Below, in pieces: positions 37,633 through 45,404 of a DNA stretch of 64,000 bases. The notes beneath the pieces were generated by a model. The model had not been told where the DNA came from, made no database searches, and was given only the letters and a program-made list of their open reading frames with translations. A program made the position numbers and the translations under genes. Origin of the DNA: Micromonospora rifamycinica (lineage in GTDB: Bacteria > Actinomycetota > Actinomycetes > Mycobacteriales > Micromonosporaceae); NCBI RefSeq assembly GCF_900090265.1, contig NZ_LT607752.1, positions 1,488,001 through 1,552,000 of the forward strand, given 5' to 3'. How positions within the stretch are numbered: the first letter of the stretch is position 1; each line of letters opens with the position of its first letter.

Positions 37633-39141
37633 ATGGTCAGATCCAGAACCAATGCCGGTCGGTGGCGGACGTCGCGCTGGGCGGCGGTCGCCCTGCTCGG
37701 CGCGTCGACCGTCCTCGTCGGGGTCAGCCCCGCCCAGGCCGCCGGGGCGGAGCTCAGCTCCGGCAGCCTGACCTGGGGTTTCAAGGCGTCTTTCCGCGCC
37801 TACGTGAACACCGGCAACGGCAACCCGCCGATCGCCGCCAGCGACGGCGCCCGCATCAACAGCGACGGCACCTTCACCTTCCCCGCGAAGGGCGGCACGT
37901 ACGACGCCGGCACCGGCGCCATCGACGCCGCGTACGGCGGGAAGATCGTCTTCTCGTACCCGGCGCACTTCTTCACCATCGCGTTGGCCAACCCGACGAT
38001 CGTCGTGACCGGTGGCACCGCCGCCGTCAAGGCGGACGTCGACCTCACCACCACGGCGGCCGAGCCGGTCTCGGTCCGCCAGGCCACCATCGCCACCGTC
38101 ACCACCAGCGACGGCAACCCCGGTGGCAGCGGTGGCACGGTGACCGCGACCGATCTGGCCGCGACGCTGACCGCCGAGGGCGCCTCGGCGTTCAACGGCT
38201 TCTACAGCGCCGGCTCCACGCTCGACCCGCTGTCGTTCACCTTCTCCACGGGTGGCGGCGGCGAACCGGCCGGACCGGCCGTCGGCGTCACCCCCGCCAC
38301 CGGGCTCGACCCGGCCGGGGCGACGATCACGGTCACCGGCAGCGGCTTCGACCCGGAGGCCAACGGGGCGGCGGGGATCTACGTCTCCTTCGGCCCCAAG
38401 GTCGACCAGCACTGGACCAACGCCGGTGTCCTCCAGGTCACCAAGTGGGTCAACAAGACGAACGAGCCGACCGAGGCCCGCGACCGGCTCAACGCCGACG
38501 GCACGTTCCGCACCACCCTGCCGATCAGCGCGGTCTACACCGACCGCACCGGCGCGCAGGTCGACTGCACGAAGGTGCAGTGCTACGTCGTCACCTTCGC
38601 CGCCCGCGGCGCCGCCGACCGTAGCCAGGACACCTTCACCCCGGTGACCTTCGCCCGTGCCCCGGTGGGCGGCGGCGACGCCGACCAGCAGATCACCACC
38701 ACCGTCACCGGTGGCGCGCTGACCCTCGGCGTGGCCGGCTCCACGGTCGCCCTGCCGGCGGTCAGCAACGGGCAGGTCACCACCGGGGCGCTGAACGCCG
38801 CCACGGTCGCCGACCTGCGCGGCACCAACGCCGGCTGGAGCCTGGTCGGGCAGGCCTCCGACTTCGCCTCGACCACCGGCGGCACCATCGCGGCGGACAA
38901 CCTGGGTTGGGTGCCGAGCGCCACCGTCGGCACCGACCCGCTCGCCGGCACCCCCGGCGTGGTCACCCCGGGCGCGCCCGCCGCGCCCGGTGCCGGACTG
39001 GGCACGGCGCGTGCGCTGTGCACCTCGGCCACCGGCGCGAGCAACGGCACCTTCACCTGTGGCGCCCAGCTCAACCTGGGGGTTCCGGCGTCCGCCCCGG
39101 CGGGCGACTACAGCGCGGTGCTCACCCTCACCCTCTCCTGA
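37633..39141 (+). CDS. htaA: Surface heme-binding protein: HtaA domain, Ig-like domain and C-terminal WxL-like domain
   Basis: 502 aa, ATG 37633 behind AGAGGGAG. Signal peptide to VSPAQA (about 36). The HtaA domain (about 38-205) has the hallmark LSSGSLTWGFKASFRAYVNTGNG, FPAKGGTYDAGTG and GKIVFSYPAHFFTIALANPTIVV, with the conserved Tyr that can ligate heme. An Ig/IPT-like domain follows (215-345: VGVTPATGLDPAGATITVTGSGF ... DRSQDTFTPVTF). The last 150 residues form a WxL-like domain with a true W-S-L motif (NAGWSLVGQASDF) and the ending SAPAGDYSAVLTLTLS. HtaA proteins normally end in a TM anchor; here the WxL-like module replaces it. Confidence 0.88.
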   Translation: MVRSRTNAGRWRTSRWAAVALLGASTVLVGVSPAQAAGAELSSGSLTWGFKASFRAYVNTGNGNPPIAASDGARINSDGTFTFPAKGGTYDAGTGAIDAAYGGKIVFSYPAHFFTIALANPTIVVTGGTAAVKADVDLTTTAAEPVSVRQATIATVTTSDGNPGGSGGTVTATDLAATLTAEGASAFNGFYSAGSTLDPLSFTFSTGGGGEPAGPAVGVTPATGLDPAGATITVTGSGFDPEANGAAGIYVSFGPKVDQHWTNAGVLQVTKWVNKTNEPTEARDRLNADGTFRTTLPISAVYTDRTGAQVDCTKVQCYVVTFAARGAADRSQDTFTPVTFARAPVGGGDADQQITTTVTGGALTLGVAGSTVALPAVSNGQVTTGALNAATVADLRGTNAGWSLVGQASDFASTTGGTIAADNLGWVPSATVGTDPLAGTPGVVTPGAPAAPGAGLGTARALCTSATGASNGTFTCGAQLNLGVPASAPAGDYSAVLTLTLS

Positions 39142-39210
39142 TCAGGCACCACACCGGTGGGACGGGCCCCGTGCCCGTCCCACCGGCCCGACCACTCCCC
39201 GGAGCCCGGC

Positions 39211-40266
39211 ATGTCCCTGTCTACCGCCCTGTCCCGCAGCGGCGCCGCGCTCGCCGCCGCGCTGCTCGTGGCCACGGTCCAGCCCGCACCGGCCCGCGCC
39301 GCGCCCGCCCCGACGCCCGGCCCGACGGCCGCCGCCGGGGAGACCGGCACGGCCCGCTGGGCCGTCCAGCCGTCCAGCGCCAAGGGTCCGACCGGGCGCA
39401 ACTACTTCATCTACGACCTGGCCCCGGGCAGCACCCTGACCGACCACGTCGGCATCACCAACCTCGGCGACCGCCCGGTCACCTTCGATGTGTACGGCAC
39501 CGACGCGTACAGTGCCGCCGACGGCGCGTTCGCCCTGCTGCCGGCGGACCGGCCGGCCACCGACGTGGGCTCCTGGATCCGCGTCGACCGGCGCGAGTGG
39601 ACGATCCCGGCGGGCAAACGGGTCGACATCCCGTTCCGGCTCACCGTGCCGGTCAACGCGACCCCGGGCGACCACACCGGCGGGGTGATCGGCGCGGTGG
39701 CCCGGGTCCGGACCACCGCCACCGGGCAGCGGGTGCTGGTCGACCAACGGCTCGCCGCCCGGGTCTACCTGCGGGTCACCGGCCCGGTCCGACCGGCCGT
39801 CACCGTCGAGGCGGTCGACGTCTCCTACGACCACCCGGTCGACCCGTTCGGCGGTGGCGACCTGGTGGTCCGCTACCGGCTGCGCAACGACGGCAACGTC
39901 CGGCTCGGCGGCAGCGGCACGGTGACCGTCACCGCCCCCTTCGGCCGGGAACAGGCCCGCACCTCCCCCACCGACCTGCCGGAGCTGCTCCCCGGGACGA
40001 CCTTCACCGTCACCGAGCGGATCACCGGCGTACCCCCGCTGCTGCGGCTGACCGCCGCGGTCGACATCGCGGCGACCAGCACGGACACCGCGCTACCGCC
40101 GGTGGTCCGTACCGCCGGGGTGTGGGCACCGCCCTGGCTGTTGCTGGCCCTGCTCGCCGGGGCGGCCGGCTGGGCCGGGCTGCGGTGGTGGCGACGCCGG
40201 CGCACTGCCGCCGACGGGCCGGATCCGGATGCCGACCCGCGTCCCGCCGCCCCGCCCGCCCGATGA
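39211..40266 (+). CDS. WxL-interacting-type (DUF916-like) anchored protein of the heme island
   Basis: 351 aa from ATG 39211. Signal peptide ending PAPARA. The first sandwich domain reads NYFIYDLAPGSTLTDHVGITNLGDRPVTFDVYG ... GSWIRVDRREWTIPAGKRVDIPFRLTVPVNATPGDHTGGVIGAV, like DUF916. The second (about 185-300) is a CARDB/Ig-like sandwich, then a TM helix (PPWLLLALLAGAAGWAGL) with RWWRRRR stop-transfer. It is homologous to the protein at 12535-13503. It lies directly after the HtaA-WxL fusion, so a WxL to WxL-interacting pairing at the wall is the natural reading. Confidence 0.8.
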   Translation: MSLSTALSRSGAALAAALLVATVQPAPARAAPAPTPGPTAAAGETGTARWAVQPSSAKGPTGRNYFIYDLAPGSTLTDHVGITNLGDRPVTFDVYGTDAYSAADGAFALLPADRPATDVGSWIRVDRREWTIPAGKRVDIPFRLTVPVNATPGDHTGGVIGAVARVRTTATGQRVLVDQRLAARVYLRVTGPVRPAVTVEAVDVSYDHPVDPFGGGDLVVRYRLRNDGNVRLGGSGTVTVTAPFGREQARTSPTDLPELLPGTTFTVTERITGVPPLLRLTAAVDIAATSTDTALPPVVRTAGVWAPPWLLLALLAGAAGWAGLRWWRRRRTAADGPDPDADPRPAAPPAR

Positions 40267-41132
40267 CCGGGCCGCTGCGTGCCGTGGCCCTGCTGGCGGT
40301 GGCCGCCGCGTTGGCTCCGGGCGGCACCCCGGCGGGCGGTGCTCCCGGCGTCACCGTGCCGGCCGGGACGCTGCGGGTCGGCCAGCGGGTGCTGGTCGGC
40401 CTGGACGGCTGGCCGGCCGGCACGGTGCAGGCCGAGGTGTGCGGCAACGCGGCCCGGCGCGGGGTGCTCGACTGCGCGACCGGGGCCGCCACCCACGGCC
40501 AGGTGCCGCCCACCGGCCGGGCCACCCTGCCGGTGCTGGTGGCCGCCCCGCCGGTAGCCTGCCCCTGCGTGCTGCGGGTCCGCACGCCGACCGGCACCGC
40601 CAGCGCCGTCACCGACCTGGCGCTGACCGGGGTCGACGCCCCGGCGGTCGCGCCGACCGTACCGGCCGGGCTGACCCTGGTACGGGTGCACGCCGTCGAC
40701 CGGTCCGGGCCACGCGGCTGGTTCGGCCTGCCCGGCGAGCTCGCGGTCCGGATCACCCTGCACAACCCCGGCGCGCAGGACGTCACCGACCCGCCGTTGC
40801 AGCTCACCGTCGGGCCGCCCGGACAGGCCCGGACCATCGTGGCCGCCCCGGCGTTGGGCCGCATCGCCGCCGGGCAGACCCGCGAGTACCACGTGCCGGT
40901 GTCCACCGGCACGGCCCCGTTCGGCAGCTACGAGGTGGAGGGTCGGATCGTGACACCCGGTCGACCTGTCGCGTTCACCGTGGCGGCTGCCCGGCGGCCC
41001 TGGGGGCTGCCGGTCGCCGCCGCCGTCCTCACGGTCGTGTCGCTGCTCGCCCGGCCGGCACGACGCCGGGCAGAGGACGGCCCGGTCGTCGTCGCGGCCG
41101 GGGTGTCGACGCCTCCCCTGCCTGGCGGCTAG
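40263..41132 (+). CDS. Secreted, C-terminally anchored protein of the heme island, function unknown
   Basis: 289 aa from ATG 40263, overlapping the previous stop by 4 bp. Signal peptide VALLAVAAALAPGGTPAGG. An N-terminal domain contains two Cys pairs (AEVCGNAARRGVLDCATG and PVACPCVLRVRTPTG) and resembles the neocarzinostatin/Ig-like domains seen in actinomycete surface proteins. A second sandwich follows (ELAVRITLHNPGAQDVTDPPLQLTVG ... GQTREYHVPVSTG), then a TM segment (WGLPVAAAVLTVVSLLA) and a basic tail. It is the last gene of the DtxR-controlled rightward operon. Confidence 0.75.
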   Translation: MTGPLRAVALLAVAAALAPGGTPAGGAPGVTVPAGTLRVGQRVLVGLDGWPAGTVQAEVCGNAARRGVLDCATGAATHGQVPPTGRATLPVLVAAPPVACPCVLRVRTPTGTASAVTDLALTGVDAPAVAPTVPAGLTLVRVHAVDRSGPRGWFGLPGELAVRITLHNPGAQDVTDPPLQLTVGPPGQARTIVAAPALGRIAAGQTREYHVPVSTGTAPFGSYEVEGRIVTPGRPVAFTVAAARRPWGLPVAAAVLTVVSLLARPARRRAEDGPVVVAAGVSTPPLPGG

Positions 41133-41710
41133 CCCGGGCCTGACCCGCTCCGGCCCTGCACCCGGGGCAGCGCCCGCCGGATCGCCGCGTCGCTGTGCCC
41201 GCCCACCCAGATCGGTGGCCCGCCGGGCCGGTACGGGGCAACGCCGATGCGCGCGCCGCGCAGGCTCGCGAACCTGTCGTCCAGGTCGGCGGTGGTGCCG
41301 GCCCAGAGGGCCTTCATGACCTCCAGGCTCTCGTCGGTCCGCCGGCCACGTAGCCGCAGCGGCACCCCCAGCGCGCTGAACTCCTGCGGGTTCCATCCGG
41401 TGCCGACGGCGACCGCCAGCCGACCCGCCGACACGACGTCCAGCGTCGCGAGCTGGTTGGCCAGCACCACAGGTTGGTAGTAGGGCAGGACCAGCACGCT
41501 CGTCGCGATCCCCAGGCGGGTCGTCGCCCCGGCGACCGCCGCCAGCAGGACCACCGGGTCGAAGCCGGCGCCGTGCGGGTTCTCCAGCACGTGGTTGGCC
41601 AGCAGGACGTGATCCAGGCCGATCCGCTCGGCGTTCCGCGCTGCCCGGAGCATCGCGGCACCCGCGTCGCCCGGCCACGCCTGCGGTTCGAGGGAGAGTC
41701 CGAATCTCAT
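41129..41710 (-). pseudogene. Truncated LLM-class F420-dependent oxidoreductase
   Basis: 193 aa; the luciferase-like barrel begins normally (MRFGLSLEPQAWPGDAGAAMLRAARNAERIGLDHVLLANHVL) and continues through IATSVLVLPYYQPVVLANQLATLDVVSAGRLAVAVGTGWNP to PPIWVGGHSDAAIRRAL. It then breaks into RVQGRSGSGPG and stops, about 100 residues short of the usual 280-330. The lost part includes the last barrel strands. The stop overlaps the end of the convergent heme-island gene by 4 bp, so the truncation sits on the island's border. Its ATG is 10 bp after the MerR remnant. It is probably inactive. Confidence 0.75.
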
Positions 41711-41720
41711 CGTGACCGGG

Positions 41721-41762
41721 GGGGCTGACGCCGCAGCGGCGCGCGAGTTCTCCGATCCGCAT
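41721..41762 (-). pseudogene. MerR-family regulator remnant (first 14 codons)
   Basis: ATG 41762, behind AAGGAG, reads MRIGELARRCGVSP, the textbook start of a MerR helix-turn-helix. The next expected residues (xTLRYYE...) are missing: the frame passes straight into the start of the oxidoreductase gene in another frame. Everything after the first recognition helix has been deleted. Confidence 0.7.
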
Positions 41763-41791
41763 GTCGCCGGTCTCCTTCCGCACCTGGCGAT

Positions 41792-41822
41792 GCTAGAACC
41801 CTGACATCACTGTCAAGGTCAA
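41792..41822 (-). promoter_or_regulatory. MerR-type promoter with 19-bp spacer and dyad
   Basis: On the - strand, -35 TTGACC (41822-41817), a 19-bp spacer and -10-like TCTAGC (41797-41792). The spacer carries the dyad CCTTGACA-GTGA-TGTCAGGG (41818-41799, one mismatch). The long spacer with a dyad inside is characteristic of MerR-activated promoters. Confidence 0.7.
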
Positions 41823-41957
41823 GCCATCGCGGGCGCGGCGGGACCGGACGTCGCGGGCAGGACGGCGGGATGGCCCCTGACCGGGCCACCCCGCTCCAGC
41901 GTGCCTACCGGCCGGGCGGGTACGACACCCCGCCCGCCGGCCGGGGCCGGGCTCGAC

Positions 41958-42851
41958 TCAGAAGCGCGCCCAGTCGTCGGCGGCCGGCCGCCACACGTCG
42001 ATGTTGCGCGGGTCCACCGCCATCCGACGCGCCCGGTGGGTCTCGTGCTCCTCCGGGGTGAACACCCGGTGCCGGTCGCACAGCTCGTAGCGCGGCCCGT
42101 GCCGGGTGTCATGCATGTAGAAGGCGATCGACGTGGACGCCGAGTGGTTGACCAGGTCGGACGCGATCGGGATCTGCTTGTACTGCGCCCGCGCCCGGCC
42201 GCGCATCACGTGGTCGAAGCTCTTCATCATGAAGCACAGGTGCGCGACGTAGAACTCGTTGTTGCGCTGGATCGCCAGGCTGTGGTGGTAGCGGTCCTCG
42301 CTGCGCAGGAAGACCGTGACGTCGCCGACGTGGTCGGACTCCAGGAAGCCGAGCACCTTGGTGTAGAACGCCAGCGTCTCGTCGTACTTGTCGGTGGCGA
42401 GGAACGGGTGTACCAGGTCCAGCGGGCGCAGCTCGATCAGCGGCGGCTCGGCGTACTCCTGGAACTCGGTGAACAGCTCGACGATCAGCCCGTTGGGGTC
42501 GCGGACGGCGAAGCCCCGCTGGACCAGGCCCTTGACCCGGTCGGCCAGCTCGAACACCTCGTGCCCGGCGGCGGTCACCCGCTCGCGCAGGTCGTCGAGG
42601 ACGGCGTCGTTCTCGACGCTGAACCCGACCGCCGTGGTCCACGACTCGGTACGCTGCGGCGCGGCGACCAGTTCGATGCTGTGGTGCTCCAGGTCGGCGC
42701 GGAGGAACGCGTACTCGTCGTCGTGCTGCTCCAGTTGCAGCCCGACGTGGTATTGGAGGAACTCGATGGAGGCGGCCAGGTCGGGCACCTCGATCCGGGC
42801 GTACTCCATGCCGTACGGCCCACGGCGGCGGGCGGTGGCCTCGGTGGTCAT
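41958..42851 (-). CDS. Type I extradiol (ring-cleavage) dioxygenase, two VOC domains
   Basis: 297 aa from ATG 42851. Two vicinal-oxygen-chelate modules: the N-terminal one (YARIEVPDLAASIEFLQYHVGLQL) lacks metal ligands, and the C-terminal one has His148 (DLVHPFLATD), His204 (YVAHLCFMMKSFDH) and Glu256 (GPRYELCDRH), the 2-His-1-carboxylate Fe(II)/Mn(II) site, with Tyr255 next to it. The layout is that of homoprotocatechuate or catechol 2,3-dioxygenases. It should open the ring of a catecholic intermediate. The start overlaps the Dabb gene's stop by 4 bp; the Rieske oxygenase genes lie just upstream. Confidence 0.88.
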   Translation of the reverse strand: MTTEATARRRGPYGMEYARIEVPDLAASIEFLQYHVGLQLEQHDDEYAFLRADLEHHSIELVAAPQRTESWTTAVGFSVENDAVLDDLRERVTAAGHEVFELADRVKGLVQRGFAVRDPNGLIVELFTEFQEYAEPPLIELRPLDLVHPFLATDKYDETLAFYTKVLGFLESDHVGDVTVFLRSEDRYHHSLAIQRNNEFYVAHLCFMMKSFDHVMRGRARAQYKQIPIASDLVNHSASTSIAFYMHDTRHGPRYELCDRHRVFTPEEHETHRARRMAVDPRNIDVWRPAADDWARF

Positions 42852-43177
42852 CTGTGACCCCTCTCGATGGGCTGGGTGTCCCCGGCGGTGGGGAGACTGA
42901 CGATGGCCTGACGCTCGATGACCGGCCGCCAGCGTTCCCGGACGAACCGCTCGTGCGAGTCGCTGTGCAGGTAGTCGAGCAGGTCCTGCTCGGTGGGGAA
43001 CTCCACGACGAAGCCGTGGGTCATGCTGGTGTCCCGGGTGCTGACGTTGACCCCGCTGCGCCAGTTACGCATCGCGGGGTACCGGCTCGGGAAGGTCTCC
43101 AGCTCGGCCAGGACCGACTCGGCCGCCCCGGGCGGCAGGTCGTCGCGGAACCGGAAGACCAGGATGTGGGTGATCAT
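42848..43177 (-). CDS. Dabb-family (stress-responsive alpha/beta barrel) protein
   Basis: 109 aa from ATG 43177. MITHILVFRFRDDLPPGAAESVLAELETFPSRYPAMRNWRSGVNVS and THGFVVEFPTEQDLLDYLHSDSHERFVRERWRPVI are the Dabb ferredoxin-like fold, with a conserved His in HxxF. These proteins act as small dimeric enzymes or binding proteins (olivetolic acid cyclase is one). In this operon a role in handling an unstable ring-oxidation intermediate is possible but unproved. Confidence 0.85.
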   Translation of the reverse strand: MITHILVFRFRDDLPPGAAESVLAELETFPSRYPAMRNWRSGVNVSTRDTSMTHGFVVEFPTEQDLLDYLHSDSHERFVRERWRPVIERQAIVSLPTAGDTQPIERGHR

Positions 43178-43187
43178 GGCGGCCGGC

Positions 43188-43724
43188 TCAGAGGATGAAG
43201 CTGAGTCGGGCGCCGGGGTCCATCGACTCCATCACCGGCACGGCACGGCGCAGCCGGAACCGCAGCCCGTCCGGGTCGACCTTGAGCACGTGCTCGTACC
43301 GGCCGACGTAGGTGTAGGCGCCGCCGTCGCGGTAGCGGTGGATGAGGAAGTTGGCGCTGATCCAGACGGTCTCCGCGCCGGCCTCCAGCAGCAGCACGTT
43401 GGAGATCATCCGGTGGGTACGCGAGTGCGGGTTCTCGGCGTGCGCCTTGCGGCTCTTGAGCCGCTTGACCCGGGCCTGGATCAGCTCGTAGTCGTCCGCG
43501 ACGAAGTACCCGGCGGTGGTGGCGTCCCAGCCGGCCCAGTCGGTGGTCGGCACCTCCAGCCGGCCACCCGGCTCGATGAGGGTGAGCCACTCGTCGAGCC
43601 GCCACTCGTCGAGCAGTTGGGCCTCCCGGTAGAGGAAGTCCTCCACCTCGGCCCGGGTCACCTCGCGCGATGCCACACTGACCACTCCCCCACGGCTGCC
43701 TGCCGTCGTCGACGTCACGCTCAC
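43188..43724 (-). CDS. Rieske dioxygenase beta subunit
   Basis: 178 aa from GTG 43724, overlapping the alpha-subunit stop by 4 bp. The cystatin-like NTF2 fold is typical of ring-hydroxylating oxygenase small subunits: VEDFLYREAQLLDEWRLDEWLTLIEPGGRLEVPTTD, YFVADDYELIQARVKRL, NPHSRTHRMISNVLLLEAG and an end with RRAVPVMESMDPGARLSFIL. It stabilises the alpha3beta3 complex. Confidence 0.92.
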   Translation of the reverse strand: MSVTSTTAGSRGGVVSVASREVTRAEVEDFLYREAQLLDEWRLDEWLTLIEPGGRLEVPTTDWAGWDATTAGYFVADDYELIQARVKRLKSRKAHAENPHSRTHRMISNVLLLEAGAETVWISANFLIHRYRDGGAYTYVGRYEHVLKVDPDGLRFRLRRAVPVMESMDPGARLSFIL

Positions 43725-45094
43725 TTGCCCGCACCTCCCGTGGCGGGTCCGGCGGCGGGCGTACCGGCCGGCGGGTCACCGGCCACGCTGGTGCTCGCCC
43801 CGACCACCTCGGCCCAGCGCCGCCAGAAGCTGCGCATCGCACCCTCGTCGATCGAACGGCCTTGGTTGCCCTGCTTCTCGTTGGCCATGCCCCGGGACAT
43901 GTCGCTCCAGTCGTGCGCGGGGTCGACCGCATCGGCGGTCGCGGTGATGCCGCGCTGCACCGCCTCGTACGCCTCGATGTCGTCGGGGGTGGCCAGGCCG
44001 CCCGGCCCGACGAAGCTGACCATCGTCTTGATTCGCAGCGCGCGGACCGACTCCGGCTCGCCGACCTCGACGAACTGCCAGGCCCGCACGTCGGTGCGGT
44101 CGGCGGCGACCGGTTCGAGCTGCCGGATGGTCAGCGCCTCCAGGTCGAACAGCAGCAGGTTGGGGAAGACGAAGAGGATCCGGCTGGCGTCGGCCACCTC
44201 GGCGGCGAGTTCGGGGCCGAGCCGGGCCTCCAGCTCGCGGCGCTTGGCGACCGTGCGGGTCTTCTCCTCGTCGCCGAAGCGGGGTTCCCAGACCATGCCG
44301 ATCCGGCCGTTGTGCCCGGTGAGCACCAGCAGCCCGTGACCGCCGCCGAGATCGTAGGCGTACTGGTCGTCGTCGGTGACGGCGAAGCCGGTCTCCCGCA
44401 GGTAGCCGACGAACGTGTTGTGGGTGGGGGCGAAGTGGTAGCCGTCCATCGCGTTCTCGACGGCGAGCTTCCAGTTGCCCTTCACGCTGTAGAGCTGCAC
44501 GCCCGGCAGGGTGGTCATGCCGTGCTCGCCGATCTTGGCGGTCAACGACATGTAGTGCGCGGCCGGGCCGAGGTGGGTCAGCAGATCCGGCACGTCCGCG
44601 TCGAAGGCGACGAAGACGAAGCCCTCGTGGATCTGGAGCCGGGGCACCTGCCGCAGGGCCATCGACGCCCGGAAGGCGGGGTCGTCGGGGTACGCGTCGT
44701 CGCCGGGCAGCGCGGCCAGGTCACCGGAGTTGCTGAACGCCCAGGCGTGGTAGAAGCACTGGAAGAACTTGGTGTTGCCCTCGCTGTGCCGGCACAGCAC
44801 GGTGCCCCGGTGGGTGCAGGCGTTGAAGAAGGCCCGCACCTGACCCTCGGCGTCCCGGCAGAAGATCAGCGGTCGACCGCCGAGGGTCCGGGTCTTGAAG
44901 TCGCCCGGCTTTGGGATCTCGGTCTCGTGACCGAGATAGAGCCAGGTGTGGTTCCAGATCCGGTCGACCTCGGTCCGGAAGACCTCCGGATCGCGGTAGG
45001 CCGAGCGGTGCACGCGGAACCGCAGCGCCTCCCAGTCCTCGTCGATCATCGCGCCGGCTGCACCGAGCGGACGTACCGGCGTCTGCTGCGCCAT
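43721..45094 (-). CDS. Rieske non-heme iron dioxygenase alpha subunit
   Basis: 457 aa from ATG 45094, which has GAGGTG just before it; the open frame further upstream lacks a ribosome site. Rieske cluster ligands are in ACTHRGTVLCRHSEGNTKFFQCFYHAW (C-x-H ... C-x2-H). The catalytic domain has ENAMDGYHFAPTHNTFVG, giving the two His, and a distal Asp in the C-terminal half completes the facial triad. The enzyme adds O2 to an aromatic ring, taking electrons through the ferredoxin and reductase encoded at 51223-52514. Substrate unknown. A candidate IclR site overlaps its promoter. Confidence 0.92.
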   Translation of the reverse strand: MAQQTPVRPLGAAGAMIDEDWEALRFRVHRSAYRDPEVFRTEVDRIWNHTWLYLGHETEIPKPGDFKTRTLGGRPLIFCRDAEGQVRAFFNACTHRGTVLCRHSEGNTKFFQCFYHAWAFSNSGDLAALPGDDAYPDDPAFRASMALRQVPRLQIHEGFVFVAFDADVPDLLTHLGPAAHYMSLTAKIGEHGMTTLPGVQLYSVKGNWKLAVENAMDGYHFAPTHNTFVGYLRETGFAVTDDDQYAYDLGGGHGLLVLTGHNGRIGMVWEPRFGDEEKTRTVAKRRELEARLGPELAAEVADASRILFVFPNLLLFDLEALTIRQLEPVAADRTDVRAWQFVEVGEPESVRALRIKTMVSFVGPGGLATPDDIEAYEAVQRGITATADAVDPAHDWSDMSRGMANEKQGNQGRSIDEGAMRSFWRRWAEVVGASTSVAGDPPAGTPAAGPATGGAGK

Positions 45095-45115
45095 CACCTC
45101 ACCGCCTTCTACGTC

Positions 45116-45146
45116 ATGCGAGACAGCATCTCGCCACCCGATGCTG
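45116..45146. promoter_or_regulatory. Operator-like inverted repeats before the Rieske operon
   Basis: ATGCGAGACAGCATC (45116-45130) contains the shared motif GAGAC-AGC-ATC. It is overlaid by GCGAGA-N5-TCTCGC (45118-45134) and CAGCATC-N9-GATGCTG (45124-45146). A -35 TTGACA for the Rieske operon lies at 45170-45165 on the - strand, so binding here, 22 bp before the alpha-subunit ATG, would block early transcription. Confidence 0.5.
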
Positions 45147-45404
45147 CTACTCCGCCCTGGCAACTGTCAAGAGCAGGGCAGACTCCGGCACCGGGTTACT
45201 CGCTGTTAATACGAACGCAACACGTACCTGCTGATTCGCCGGCCACGATGCCCCACATCCGACTCGGCCCGTCCGACCCGCCCGACCGCGGTCGCCGGCC
45301 CTCGGACGCGGCCCGCGCACCCCGTCGCCGGCCGCCGGCCACCCGCACCGGGCAGCGCCGTCCCGTCGCACCGCCAGCCGGTGTCACCCCTCCCGGAGGA
45401 TGTC

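Noticed and set aside
36611-41132. Mobile element carrying the heme island
   Set aside because: The right border shows truncated genes, but there is no integrase, transposase, tRNA target or terminal repeat in view, so only a rearrangement scar is claimed.
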